A stretch of DNA of 64,000 nt, from contig CP141137.1 in the NCBI GenBank assembly GCA_035236585.1, forward strand, positions 11,982,327 through 12,046,326. The letters run 5' to 3'. The stretch's first letter is position 1. Each line of letters begins with the position of its first letter. The notes under the pieces are model-generated. The model saw nothing but the letters and a program-made list of their open reading frames with translations. It had not been told where the DNA came from and searched no databases. Positions 50,897 to 63,490 of this stretch are shown here, piece by piece. The DNA comes from Warburgia ugandensis. Its lineage: Eukaryota; Streptophyta; Magnoliopsida; Canellales; Canellaceae. A program made the position numbers and the translations under genes.

Positions 50897-52329
50897 CCTG
50901 TAGGAAATCATTGCATTTAGACAAATCTAGTGGCTTGCTTAATTTCTTTGAAAGATAACTAGAAATAATATATATATATATATATATATATTATACGTGG
51001 CTTGATTTGAGGTGAAAATTAAGGGTTTAGGTCCTAGGTAACATATCTATTGGATTGAACACGGGATTGGCATCATGTGCTATTATCATGACTTCACTTA
51101 AGGTATTATGGTCATTTCAATAATTGATGAGAACAATTGTGAAAGAAGAGGAAATTAGGGTGTTTTCTCTATTGAAGTTATGATAATCATGGTACATATA
51201 TGAAAAATTTTCAAGAGAAAAATAAAGGAAAAGTAGCATGAAACTTCTATTTAACCACCCATACTTTTAAATTCAAGATAATGGTTCCATACTTTTAGTA
51301 GTAAACAATTGCCACTTGATGTATAAATTTACCTTTGGAAATATTATGAATCACAACTCTATAGTGATCTATGTTTCAGCCAAAGAAATCAGTTTACAAC
51401 CAATGAATGGTGACACCTACCTTCTACAAAACAATTCAACCTTTTTCATACATACTAACTTTTCTTTCCAACTCAAAATCAAACTAGTTGGGAAGGAAAA
51501 TAGATAGAAGTTGGCAATAAACAGATGTTTTATTTGCATGTACATGTTTTGTAAGTTTTATAGATTCTTGAGAATTTTAAAGAGAATATATTTTCTAGTT
51601 CTGGATTTCGAATATTGATTTGGGTACTCAAGTGATTTATGCTTTTTGCATCTTGGAAGTGAAAATAGTATTGAGATGTCATGTTTTTACTTTAAAGAGG
51701 TGCTTCGTTTTGACCCTGTAAAGGTATATAATTTAAATTTGTGCACCAAGAATGCAAATAGTACGTATTGATTATATAAAACTTATGATACTCGTCCTGT
51801 ATTTATTGATTATATATGATTATGATAGTTGTCCAGAGGGCTATAAGATCCAATGATTTATCAATTGCCTTTTTACCATTCATAATTGCATGATTTTTGT
51901 AGTTTTCAAACTCTCTTAAAAGCTTCGTACTGAGTGGTCATATTCACCCCCCAAATTATGTCAAGCAAAATACCCTTGGGTTAGTCAGCTTGGCGAGTAG
52001 GGCTCATAGATGAAAAGATCTAGAAGTAAAATACCTTGGGGTTATTTCCTTAATGACATTTAATTATTATTGTCAAATGTGTAATAGAATGTTGATAATT
52101 TTATTATATGGAATGTATGGTTTAATTTTGTTTACGTGGGTTGTGATTAGTGGTTCCTAGTAGTGCTCACTTTAAGCACATATTTTAATTATACATGGAG
52201 TTTTGAAATGACACTTGGGCTAGGAGAGTTGTTTTGAAAACTAGTATATAGTATGTTTTCTAAATGTTTAAAAAAAAAAATTCAAGGATCCTTACTATTT
52301 ATAAATGAACTTAAGAAAGACTAATTCCG
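50897..52329. other. No gene recognised; short AT arrays
   Basis: AT-rich sequence with an (AT)n run at about 50969-50991. The open frame at 51316-51507 has no domain. Nothing else is supported. Confidence 0.4.
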
Positions 52330-52640
52330 AAAACCCATACTACCACAATGAGTGGTTTTTAAGATGGTAAAAATGTATTTACAAGATGGTTCAAAGACCA
52401 TCTTATACCAGGCTATCTTATAAAATGAAAACAAATATAAGATAGTTTTTGAAACCGTCTTATAATATTACTAATATAAGATGGTTATTGAAACTGTCTT
52501 ATATTATTATCAGAAACCGTTGTATATTAATAGCATATAATGATTTTTGAAAAATCATCTTATAAAAATGTAAAATAAAGACGATTTTTCAAAAACTATC
52601 TTATAAAAGTGTTAAATATGAAACAGTTTTTGAAAAATCT
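52330..52640. repeat. Cluster of inverted AAGATGGTTTT/AACCGTCTTAT motifs, DNA-transposon-like
   Basis: At least eight degenerate copies in both orientations of AAGACGGTTTTTGAA and its complement (for example AAGATAGTTTTTGAAACCGT and AAACTATCTTATAAAA). The cluster starts next to CACAATGAGTGGTTTTTAAG. The pattern is that of CACTA subterminal arrays, but the motif differs from the 30-37 kb element and no opposite end was found. It could be one end of a broken or non-autonomous element. Confidence 0.55.
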
Positions 52641-54545
52641 AATTTTAAAATTTTAAATTGAAAATGTATTTTAGCTCCGATTGATCATCCAATCATTGAT
52701 TTACAAAATGGAATAACCAGATGATCATCAATGCTAATCAAATGATTAAAATGTGATTATGATGATTCTAATTGAGTTTCATATATTGTAGATCTACTAA
52801 AAGAGAATTGGATAACTCAGATTAAATTAAATGGATCAATTCATGCAAGATGCAATCCAGGAGGAAGCTATCTAAAAAATGGGAGATTGGAAGACAATCA
52901 AGAGACAATTTCAAAATTTGGATAGGGAACAACAAAGTTGATTTAGAATAAAAAACAACTTCTAAAGAAAAATCTATATGAGAAAGAGGGGGTTTGGACT
53001 ATGGTTACTAAGACTTAGAAGAGAAATCTAGGTAAAGAGGAGAAGAGCCCAACCATAAGAGAAGAGAATTGTAGGGAGGATTGATGCTGGGAAGGGAGAA
53101 TCGTGATTAGGCACATCATGTATTGGTGAGATATACACATGAAATAAATAGTACTATGGCATATAACTCATGAATGAAAGACCCAATGCACTAAGTACCA
53201 AGCTATGCCCCTACACCCTATGTTTATGTTAATACTCAGCTTGTAAATAACAAACTTCAATTTAGTACATAGAAAATCCCTAGTATTAGTAGCATGACAC
53301 TTTGTATTTTGACATATGGCGCCAGATAGCATAGAGTAAAGTGCATAAGCTAAGAATGGAACTTAAAGGTACCAAGTAAAGTTTATGATAAACCTCATAT
53401 GAAGTCTTGTGTAATTTAGATGGCACACCATGATTTGTTACCAAGAGAATTATGCATACTTACATTCTAATTTAAATAGAAATATTTGGCATTTATGATT
53501 AGTTTATCAGAATTTTTGGAAATTGACTCTAAGGGTTATACCTATGTTTGAAACTAGCAAGAATGATACATCTGCATTTATTATTAGCATGCATTCTATA
53601 TGATTTCACCCTCTTGCACAACTGAATTTGAATAAGAAATTAGGAGACTCTTAAGAGTTGATCCTGGCTCCAGGATTTCATATGAAATTCTATGGTTGCT
53701 ATGCTAGGAAGTCAATTGGCCATTGACTTCTAAATAGGTACTAGCCTATGATAAGCTTATTTGGCAATGGTTTACATGGGAGGACTACCTTGTATATGAT
53801 TGATCCGACTATCCCATGAAGTCAGTGTAGTACCCACTAATGAGTGCAGATCAAGACTTAGGTTTTACTACGTGCATAATCAACTTTCTGTTCTGTTTGG
53901 ACATGGGCTAACATGTTAGTCGTTGTCTAGAATATTAACCAGTGCTTGTGATAGGACAATAAGTGTCACTCAGCTATAGATTAATTTTTGAATGGATAGA
54001 TTATTGAATTAATCATTCAATGAATATAGATTGAATTTGACTCAAATCTTTATATGCCTTGGATATAAATTATGTTATCCAATATTATGTTATTTTGATA
54101 GTTATATAACTATTTGATAATAATTGAGATGTAATTTTACGATGGTATTTTTAATCGTCCATGTATACACTTTTAACTCTAAAAACTTGCATATTGTAGT
54201 TTTTGGCTAGTCTTAGATTCTCTACTAGGTAATTTATATTACTCACCAAACCACCCTATAGGTGAAGGGTAGAAGGAAAAGCTTGAAATTGATGCAAAGG
54301 AGATTGAGTAAACTTAGAGTCTCAAAGTATGAAGAATTAGAAATAGTTTCATGTTATTTGAAGACTTTAGTCATAAATTATAACATTTAAACTATATATA
54401 TATATATATATATATATTATGATTGAACTTAGTAACGTTTAGGCTAAGACTAGTAAGTCTTGACTGACTGAAAAAGATGAACTATTACTTTGAAATAAAT
54501 TGTGGTGATTTATTTGAAGTACTTGGGTTAGAAGTAGTTCAAATA
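52641..54545. other. No gene recognised
   Basis: AT-rich DNA with an (AT)n array at about 54392-54417. No domain, exon pair or RNA gene was recognised. Part may be the interior of the DNA transposon whose end lies at 52.3-52.6 kb. Confidence 0.35.
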
Positions 54546-54663
54546 TATTATTATATGTGGAGTTGTAAAATAAATAAAAATAAAAATAAATTCAAGGATC
54601 GATCTTGACTAATTTTTTTAAAAATATTTAAAAATTTTATTTATAAAAACCCAAGACATAACA
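54546..54663 (-). repeat. Edge of a reverse-oriented LTR (fragment)
   Basis: The reverse complement of 54645-54663 is TGTTATGTCTTGGGTTTTT, close to the TGTGACGACCTGGGTTTTT start of the solo LTR at 48333. The A/T-rich bases before it agree with the LTR start region. How far the fragment extends to the left is unclear and no target duplication was found. Confidence 0.4.
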
Positions 54664-55043
54664 GAGATTCTCAAGAAGAGGAGAAATAGAAATCTAGATC
54701 CTTATAAATCTAAAATCTTCCTCAAGTGAGAATGAGAAAGGAGATCCCCATTTGGGGACGCTTGCTAAATGTGATATTCCCAATAGGATTGGTGATCATC
54801 ATTCTCAATCATCTGGGTAGAGATTGAAGCATACATTAAGGTAAACAAAAGCATATTTGTGCATAGGACATAAACTTAACTTCTTAGAACATTTAGTGGG
54901 CTTGATTGAAGGAATGTTTTAGACAAAGTATAATCACTTGTGCTCTTAGACTTCAAAGGTCCATAGCTTGAAATAGACTTGGTATCTTTTCTCAAGAGGT
55001 AGAGTCTATTTTATATGATACTCAAATGCCTTAGAATATATAT
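54664..55043. other. No gene recognised
   Basis: Plain AT-rich sequence between an LTR edge and the outer nested LTR. It contributes the left TGCAC target copy (55044-55048). Confidence 0.4.
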
Positions 55044-56432
55044 TGCACTGTAACACCCCGGATTTTTAATACATTTTTTTTTATGGCATTTTAAATAAGA
55101 GCATTTGGGATCCCATGAGAAAAAGCTTTATTTAACATTTTACCAAAACATATCTTAAAACTCCGGGTGTTATTTTTCCTTTCTCAAAACGACATACATA
55201 TAAATAAAACAGTACGTGTATCAATCAATGTTAAATAAATCGGCGCCTTTATTTTAAATCAAATAAATGTCCAAAACACAATAATAATATGGCCCAGGGT
55301 CTATCCATCATAACATCCCATATAAATATCCAACATATGTCCAAACATCTAAATCACATCCAAATATAAAGTATGCAGTGCATAATAAAATCCAATTGAT
55401 AATCCTGTTTAATGACTCACATCACTGTCTAACACTATAGAAAAATGGTCTTCAGCAGCTCTCACGGCTTATCAACAGCCTTGCCTTTCCTGTTATCGCG
55501 CTCGAGATCTAAGGCATTGCAAAACAAAGCAATGCCTCAGCAAGCTATCGCTTGTGTAGGTACATAGACAATTAATGTAATAAATGAAAGAAATAATGAA
55601 CAGCTCTGATGAAAAGTCTAACATTTATTAAAATAGTGATATCATAATGCCATGTTCAAATAAATGTCAATTTATTCCATATGCTAAAACATACATTTCA
55701 CGGAGTCAAAACATGACATAATCTCACTGATCAGGAGTACTCATAGTCAACCTCTGAATGTTGTCACATCCAGGCATACCATTCATAACCATGCTCATCA
55801 TACATGCACACATAATAAGAATATGGGCCATCATGCCGCAGTGGCAACCCTCCATGGGTATCAACCACTGCCGCTCCCCGTCGACACCATAACGGGAGAC
55901 TTAGCGTCTGTCCCCATGGAAAGGCTCAGACTGGTAGTGTGGACTATTCATGTTACCAAACCCCTACCAAATGTCATCTATGGGTAGGTGTCTATCATAT
56001 CACAATATCATCACATCACAATCTCGGAAGGTGGGTGGCCGGCCCTATCCCTCCTAGCATGACGCCCACCGGGCGAGAGCACCCGTCATCAAATATAAAA
56101 CACGGAAATCATATGTATATGTTAAAACTCAAGAGCACATATAGCTTGCAATCCCTAAGACATGCCCCTCATCCTGGGGTTAGCCTATAAAAGGACCAGC
56201 TAATAAGCCTCTATTCTCATTTCCATGTAAATCCATGCATTTTCTTTACATATAATAAGAAATAAGTCTCTAATTAAGCATAACTAATTAACCTCATGCT
56301 TGTAAAAGCATTTGAAATAAGTTTATTTAGTAAAAGATTTCAATTTGGAATAACCATTCTGTACTCAATGTCACATGAAATCCACGGTAAATAATAATTG
56401 CAATTTCAAACACAATCACACATGATGCTATG

Positions 56433-59400
56433 TGTGACGACCCAGGTTTTTGAAAACATGATTTGTAAAGTATTTTGAAAGGCATGGCCCTTAAGAGTGT
56501 AAAAATTTTTCTCAAAACAAAATAGCGGAAATTCTTTTCTTTAGAACTTGTTTTGAAAACCCAAGTCACCACTTCATACATAACATAAGTACAATTTGTG
56601 TACAAAATAAAATTCCATTGAAGGAATATACTTTTATTAAACTCCAGGATCCATCCAGTGGTTCACAAGATCTGACCAAATCTAGTACAATACTTGTCCA
56701 AATTACATAATCCAAAACTCAAGCTCACCATACAATAAAACTCTCAACAAAGAAAAATACATGTCTTCAAGGGTATACCTTGAAGATTTTTCTCTTCAAG
56801 TCTTCTATAGTCTTCAGCTCCTAAGTCTCCTTCCCTGGATCTGAGATATTGCAACAAGTACAATATCTCAGCAAGCAATGCTTGGTAGGGGATTCAAGAA
56901 ACATAATAATTGACAATGTAATTCCAATCCTTCATAATCTCATTATCCTCAAACATACTCTTTACTTTGTAAGTTATGTATATCTATATACATACATACC
57001 CTTCATGGGTAAACCAATTAAATTTGTGAAAATAGTCAAATATCATTCCCAACTAAGCTGATCAATTCTCTTCATTTTGAGAATTTAGTATTACAGCTAA
57101 TCTCATACTGGGAATTTCCCTTCTTGGGAAACATTGGTAATATACAATTACCTAGCATTTCATTATGCTATAACATAAGGCATTTCACTATGCCTGTTCC
57201 CATATGCATCATAGTGCAAAATAATTTTAAAGGTTGCTATCTTTGCAGTCTGATCCGTACTAGCGCGCTCGGATAACTGCCCTGTTCACCACTGATACCA
57301 CGGTGGAAAATATTATGTCACTACCCGTATGGGGGGGCAAGACTTTCACAGTGGTGGCCTTCCCATAATTGCCACCACCCAACTTTTAGCCTCTCATTGG
57401 GCAAGGTATCATCATATCATCAAATTTCAAGGAGCGGGTGGCCAAACCCTCATAACTCCTCTAGTAATAGCATCCCCTAGGCTCATGCCTATTAAAACAA
57501 ACTCACAAGCCTCCAAGCTTGTATGTAAAATAGATTTCATATATATCAGACCATACGTCTGTTTACTTAGGGCTGAAATATTTCCTAGTTCCCTATTCAC
57601 TTATAGTTTAGTCCTTAACCATCTTATAGGTTTTTGGTTGGATCATAAGGTTTTCAAGAGATTTACTACAAGTATTATCATTACTCTTGTCAACATAAGA
57701 TCATGAGTACAATCATGAATATCTCATGTAAATGCATTCATCAAATCCTCCTACCTTTAAGGATTGATCTCTTTTTCCCAATCTTCCATGATCTTGACCG
57801 ATGTATGTAATCTGTACATCCATACATATTGTCAATATATAAATTATGAACAATCCTATTGATCACTAGATCTGATGTTTAGAATGATCTTTAGATCATT
57901 CATATCTAAGTATTTTTCTATCTCTAAGTCTTTGTATGTTCATCTCCTTGATCTTGATCTTTCATAGATCCTTTGATTGACAATCTACTCATGTTGATAA
58001 AGATCAAGGTCCTAGATCTTCTATCATCTAGTTCTTCTTTGATCTAAGTTCGGTTCTTGGATCATCCCTATGGAGGATGATCTTGGTTTTCTTCCTTGAA
58101 TCACCTTTGATCAAGGGTTTGGATTATCTAATCTAATGAACTATAATAAGTATACTACTAAACATACATACTAAGTACAATATAGTGTTCTTATTCTTAT
58201 TGTTCTTGATCATCCAAGATCTAATGGATCTTGTTTGATCGTCCTTATCTTTCTTCCTGATTTTATTAGGGTTTGGTAATTTACTAACCTTTTATGCTCT
58301 TATTATTATTATTCAACCAGTTAATGTCTTGATTGAAGGTAGCTTATTCAAGCCTAAGTCTAGATCGCTCCTCTTATTTCCAATTGGCTAAGGCTTACTA
58401 GCTGAATGGGTGAACACAAAGTGGTTACTTCAATCCTCATGTAAGGAGGCGTTTAGACCTCACAAATGTCAACAGAAGGTAGGGGAAGAGCGAGGCTCTA
58501 TTAGATAACCCCCTTAACCACTATGTTCATCATTCACTAGAATGACCATAGCTCAACCTTTCATAAGGTTCCTATAAGCATGTTTACTCTAAGTACTCTT
58601 TCTAATGGATTTTAATTAAGTCCATGAATATTTATAATGTCATTCATGGGGTTTATTATTCTTTTCCTAATTTGGGCTAAGGATTTGATAATCCTTATAT
58701 TGTCTTACTAACTATAACCCTTACTAATTAAGTCCAAAGTACTTCATTCTTATTTGTGTCATGAAACTCTACTTTCTCATTAGAATACATTTTTTTATGT
58801 TTTATGCTCTTTATCTCATAACAAGTAAATCTACTACTAACATTCAACCATAAATGAATTATAAATTTAAAGCATAAAACTACCTAATTTAACATTCAAT
58901 GAAAATGAGGCAAGGTACTTAAATTAAATCTAGCACCTTATGATAAGAATGAACACATATCATACTAAACTCTAAATGTTATACTAGCATGCTTTATAAC
59001 ATAATAACATAAAATGAAACTAATTATATTTACATTTTTAGAAACCTTTACTTATAATCCAACCATTTGATCTTAGATCTTTTCCTTTGATTAAGGACTT
59101 TAGTTATATTTAGAGAATTTTCTCTATTAAGGTCAAAAGATCACATTGATCTATTTTTATCATAATCCATCCATGATTTCCTTGGATTTCATCATATAAA
59201 CATTTATTCTTTCCATCCCAAGGATCTGATCACACTTGATCTCATTGATCAAGTGGGTCCCTTTGTAATTTTTTGGGTTTTTCTACCATAAAGGGTAGAT
59301 CCCTTAATATATCTCATATATATCCAATTTAAACATAGATATAACTTTATTTAAGTATTAGATCATTATTAAAACATGTTTCTAAGATCTGATCATCTCA

Positions 59401-61170
59401 GATCTTGAAAATCTATGTAATTGGAAACTTAATTCTTAAATACAGAAAGTTTTTATTGAATAACATATCCTTTTTATTATTCCATAAGAAAATAGAGGTT
59501 TCAAGCTTTCCATAGCTTCTTTCCGATCTCAATTTGGAGTTCAGATGACCTGCACTGATCCTGGAAGTTCACAGTCCTTCCTAGGGCCTAGACTTGATCT
59601 GGGCCCAAGGAAGGGACGGCCCAGATTAGTCGGGCAGAAAGACAGGAGGAACGAACCGAGCGGAACGAACCAGGGATCGTCGGGCGCGTCCGCTGGGAAG
59701 AAACGCCTAAGCGTGACTGCGGGACGTCCACAGACGCGGACGGGACGAGCGGAACGCCCGTCGTCCGCGCGCCCGCAAACCGGGCTGTCGCTGGGCACGT
59801 CCGCTCGTCATTTCTATGGACGCGCCTTCTTTGCACTTGAGCCGACGCCCCACGCGTATCGCACGCGCCGTTCCGACGGTGCGTCACGCGGGCGTCTTGG
59901 GCGTCGTCAGATCTGGAGATCGGACAGTCCCTTCTGGACCGTCCAATCAATCCTCTTGCAATTGAGGGCCCAAAAGGTCTCTGATTTTGATGAAACTTCT
60001 ACCCTAGGGGTTTTGGACCCTTCTGGATCGATTGGTATAGTTAGATTTCTCATCTGAGCACTCCATCATCCCTAATTAAGGGTTCTGTTGTTGACTTTAT
60101 TTTTATCTTTTTATTACCAAAATTAATTACAAAAAATAAAAATTACATAAAAAAAATACTAAAAATATATGAAAAGGATTTCCACTTACTTGATTGGAGA
60201 GAAAACCTGATTTATATGCCCAATTCTAAGGAATACCTTGTTGATGAAGATATAGCCTAAAATCCACCTTTCTTGCAAATACCGTTGTTTGAACCGTTGG
60301 ATCTTGAAATTTCTTTGGGGGTTTTGTAGAATAGATGTGTTGGGATGTTTTGGACGGTGGAATTTATCAAATTAGATCAAGAACAGAGTGCCTAATTGAA
60401 TTTAGGTCTCTTGTTCTAATCTAAAAAGAAAAACAAGTTGGAAAGAGATCTAGCTCTTGGAAATTTTGGGGTTTTGAGAGGGATTCTAGATCTAATTTTT
60501 CAAGGAGATTGAAGATAATTTCGTGGGGATTTTATGAGGATTTTTGGAAGATTTTTGGGGTTGTATTTATAGGCATTTTGGGTCTTTTTCCATGATTATA
60601 ATATGTTATTTTTTAATATAAAATGGCATGAAAGTCTTCAATGCTCCCATGCCTAACTTTTCTTCCCCATGACTAGCTGATCTTTGTTGACCCATGTTTC
60701 ACATGGGCTGCTGATCAAATTGGTTGTTGGGGACGTGGTGGTCCCCATGTGGGCCCCATGTGGACCCCACATGGTGTAAAAAGTCTGTTTTGCCCTTTAT
60801 GCATAAAACTTTGGGTTTTATTCCCATGATCTCGGATTTGAGTGTACTTAGTGGCGTTGGATTCGTATTTCTCAGTATATTCTAAATTTTGATGTTTCAT
60901 ATTTTGATTTTTGGGTAAAATTACTATTTTACCCCTTTTGTCCAAAAAATGAAAAACTTAAGGATTTCTCATCCGAATTCAAAATTTGTGGTGCTTACAG
61001 TCATTTTGAAGGGTTTGCTAATTCTAATTTCAATTTTACATGTCTTATGATTTGATTATACTTTTATAAAAAGTATATTTTAAATAACCCTAATATTTCA
61101 GCCCGAAATATCTAAAACTCAAACTTTATTGATTTTTCTCAATCAATTTACAAAAATTGGGGTTATTACA
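56433..61170 (+). mobile_element. Inner 4.7-kb solo LTR, target duplication CTATG
   Basis: Starts TGTGACGACCCAGG and ends GTTATTACA. CTATG flanks it at 56428-56432 and 61171-61175. GAGATATTGCAACAAGTACA and CAATATCTCAGCAAGCAATG near 56845-56880 resemble the corresponding part of the outer LTR. A TATA-like TATTTATAGGC lies at about 60567 with about 600 bp to the end. No coding domain, primer-binding site or polypurine tract was seen, so it is read as one very long LTR, though a further nested insertion cannot be excluded. It holds the CpG-rich segment at 59.6-60.0 kb. Confidence 0.82.
59560..59960. other. GC- and CpG-rich segment within the inner LTR
   Basis: A sharp island of GC-rich DNA with dense CG dinucleotides (for example GTCCGCGCGCCCGCAAACC) in a window otherwise poor in both. 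GTCCGCT recurs (about 59687 and 59800) with GGGC(G/A)CGTCCGCT context. Open frames on both strands (up to 170 codons) arise because GC-rich DNA has few stop codons; they match no family I know. It may be the U3 enhancer or promoter part of the LTR. Confidence 0.8.
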
Positions 61171-61629
61171 CTATGTTTAAACATGGTTTAAAAATCAAGG
61201 CTCCGGCGGAGCTACAGAGCTCCATTTTGCGTGATTTTTGTGCCATTTTCTTCAGAATTCTCTCTAGAATCCATTTATGCCTCCTTTTGCACTGATTTTG
61301 CCAAAAACCATGGTTTTTAAACGATTTTTCTCAAGTTCCTAAAAACATCCCTAGGTACTGGTTTTTGCGTTTTCTGGAGAAATCCACCGTTGGATCACTC
61401 CCAAATTTAAAGGGTTTGCTCTTGCGTCTCTTGTGCCCCTTTCCACTTTAACGGCTCATAACTCCCTCATTTGAGCTCCGTTTTTCACGTTCTTGGTGGC
61501 GTTGGACTCGTATTGACGACCACTTTCTAATTCTTATGTTTTCAGGAAAAATTTCCATCTATAAATTTTTATTTTTATTTATTTAAAAATTTCCTATTTT
61601 ATCCTAAAAATTAAGGATATTACATGCAC

Positions 61630-62400
61630 TCATCTAGAGTATGGGTTGCTTAATATGAGACCCACACCCTTATGAGGAAAAATACAAGTAGGGGCCATCA
61701 TAAAGTGTGGTAGAGAAATCCATGCTTGGTATTGATAAAAGAGTTTATCAAATTGATTTAGAAAGTCACTAGCAAATGATGAGGTTGCATGAGATTTTAT
61801 ATTTGGACATCAACTTTATTATAACCTAGATGTCCACAAAAGATACATAAGTTAAAACTGAAACATGAGAAGGCAATTTTGTAAATGACTCGAAAGGTAA
61901 TAACTTCATAACATAAGGTCAGTATAATAATTTTCATCATCAACGAGATAGTATAATATAGTTAGTGGTGGATAACTTGATTATGTTATTTCTCTTTCAT
62001 ATTATCCATTAATGGGGCCCCATGTGTGTGGGGCACCTCCCCTTAGTAAATTAGTGGCTTTCTTAATTGTGTAACATGTTAGTCAAAGGTTAACTAGGAT
62101 AAAGATTAACTAGTTTTGCTAAATTTGGTTAAGTTGGGTGAGACCCTTAGATTAATTTAGTAAAAAAGAGATTTCCTACAATTAGAAAACCTTAGAAATC
62201 ACACATATAATTGTTAGAGTAAGAATTAGAAAATCAATGGAATGGAAGAGAACTAGGGTAATTTCCAATTTGGTGTGAGACACTAATCAATAAAGTGTAT
62301 AGTGTTATGGGAAGTTTACATAGAGGAAACTCAACCAAATACATCATAGATACCTATAGGTGCTGCCTCATCCAAGTGATGAAAGTGTAGAACCCCTAAG
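61630..62400. other. No gene recognised
   Basis: AT-rich flank of the nested LTRs. It may include the beginning of the copia element that follows but no motif is clear. Confidence 0.35.
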
Positions 62401-62459
62401 CCATTCCAAATAGAAAATGCCCTATTAAATTGTAGCTTCTACTTCAAGTAGTAAGAAAA

Positions 62460-63490
62460 GGAGTTCTAAGTATACTTTCTTTTCAAGTTGAGCCACCTAT
62501 GCGAAGAAGAAAATCAAGTTTTTAGAAAAAGCTTACAATCTCAACAATGGTGGATTCACGAGAGTGTCCATCTGTTTGGAAGGTATTTTCTTAATCTTGA
62601 AATCTCTAGTATGACTATGATTTTTTGTGTGATATGAAGTACACTAGCAGCAGTCCAAAATTGATAGAGGAATTTAAAAAATTAATGACAAGAGAATATG
62701 AGATGACCAGTTTGGAACTAATGTGTAACATGGGATGCATGTGAAGCAAAAAAAGAAGGTCAGATTTTTCTCCAAAGAAAATTATGTTGAAAATTTTCAA
62801 TATGTCAAGTCAAACTAGTAGCAACAATTATGGGTTTTGAATGAGAATTTATCAAAAAATGATGGAACTCCCTTAATTGATGAAGCTATTTGTCAAAGTT
62901 TCATTAGTTCCTTGATATATCATATAAACATAAGGCTTGATATTGTTTATGCTATTAGCATTGTCTTAAGAATTCATAAGCAAGCCAAGTAGTATTCATT
63001 TCATTTGTAGTAAAAAGAATTCTTAGGTATACACAAGGAATAAAGAAACTTGGCATTAAGTATTTATTTGAAAGTGAGAACAAGTTGGTTGGTCTTTTAG
63101 ATAGTTGGTTCACTGGATGATAGAAACAAGGTGAGTTCATGGTCTTCAAAGCAGCAAACTACAGTGGAACTTTCATGAGCTGAAGCAAAGTATTTTTCAT
63201 CCACTGATAAAAATTGTGAGGCATTTTGGCTAATGAGAATTCTTAAAGATCTTGAATTTGAACAAGCTGGTCGAATAACAATTTGTTGTGACAATATGTC
63301 AGCCATTGCTATGACCAGATATCAAGTTTTCTATGGAAGAACCATGCACATCAAAATTCATCATTATTTCATATGGGAGTTGGTTGAAGAAGGAGAAATT
63401 AAAATGAAGTTTATCAAGATCTATGATCAGTTAGCTAATATATTCACCAAACTAGTGACTTCAGTAAAATCCATTTACTTTAAAGTGTAA
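62460..63490 (+). pseudogene. Ty1/copia reverse transcriptase-RNase H remnant
   Basis: Fragments follow copia pol order. In the RT, SSPKLIEEFKKLMTREYEMT (about 62645-62710), then a DFSPKKIMLKIFNMS segment and DGTPLIDEAICQSFISSLIY (about 62860-62920) with RLDIVYAISIV. After a LRYTQGIKKLGIKYLFE segment (about 63010-63075) comes RNase H: AEAKYFSSTDKNCEAFWLMR, ITICCDNMSAIAMTRYQVFY and RTMHIKIHHYFIWELVEEGE up to QLANIFTKL. The final 63233-63490 is one open frame. Stops and shifts before it, and loss of the TEAEY acidic context, mark it as dead. No LTR was identified on either side. Confidence 0.85.

Larger units (their letters stand above)
55049..61624 (+). mobile_element. Outer solo LTR split by an inner LTR, target duplication TGCAC
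   Basis: Starts TGTAACACCCCGG (55049) and ends GATATTACA (61624), flanked by TGCAC at 55044-55048 and 61625-61629. Its own sequence is 55049-56427 plus 61176-61624, with one CTATG copy added, giving about 1.83 kb once the 4.7-kb inner element is removed. The AATGCCTCAGCAAGC region near 55530 is shared with the reverse LTR at 3.3-6.8 kb. No internal region exists, so it was already a solo LTR, or became one, in addition to being hit. Confidence 0.88.

Noticed and set aside
53830-53850. CCCACTAATGAGTG as a terminal CACTA sequence partnering the 52.3-kb cluster
   Set aside because: The short match is not next to subterminal motifs and gives no target duplication.
59545-60057. 170-codon open frame (and minus-strand frames of 120 and 85 codons) in the GC-rich segment
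   Set aside because: GC-rich DNA has few stops by chance. Frames overlap on both strands, no domain is seen, and the segment lies within an LTR.
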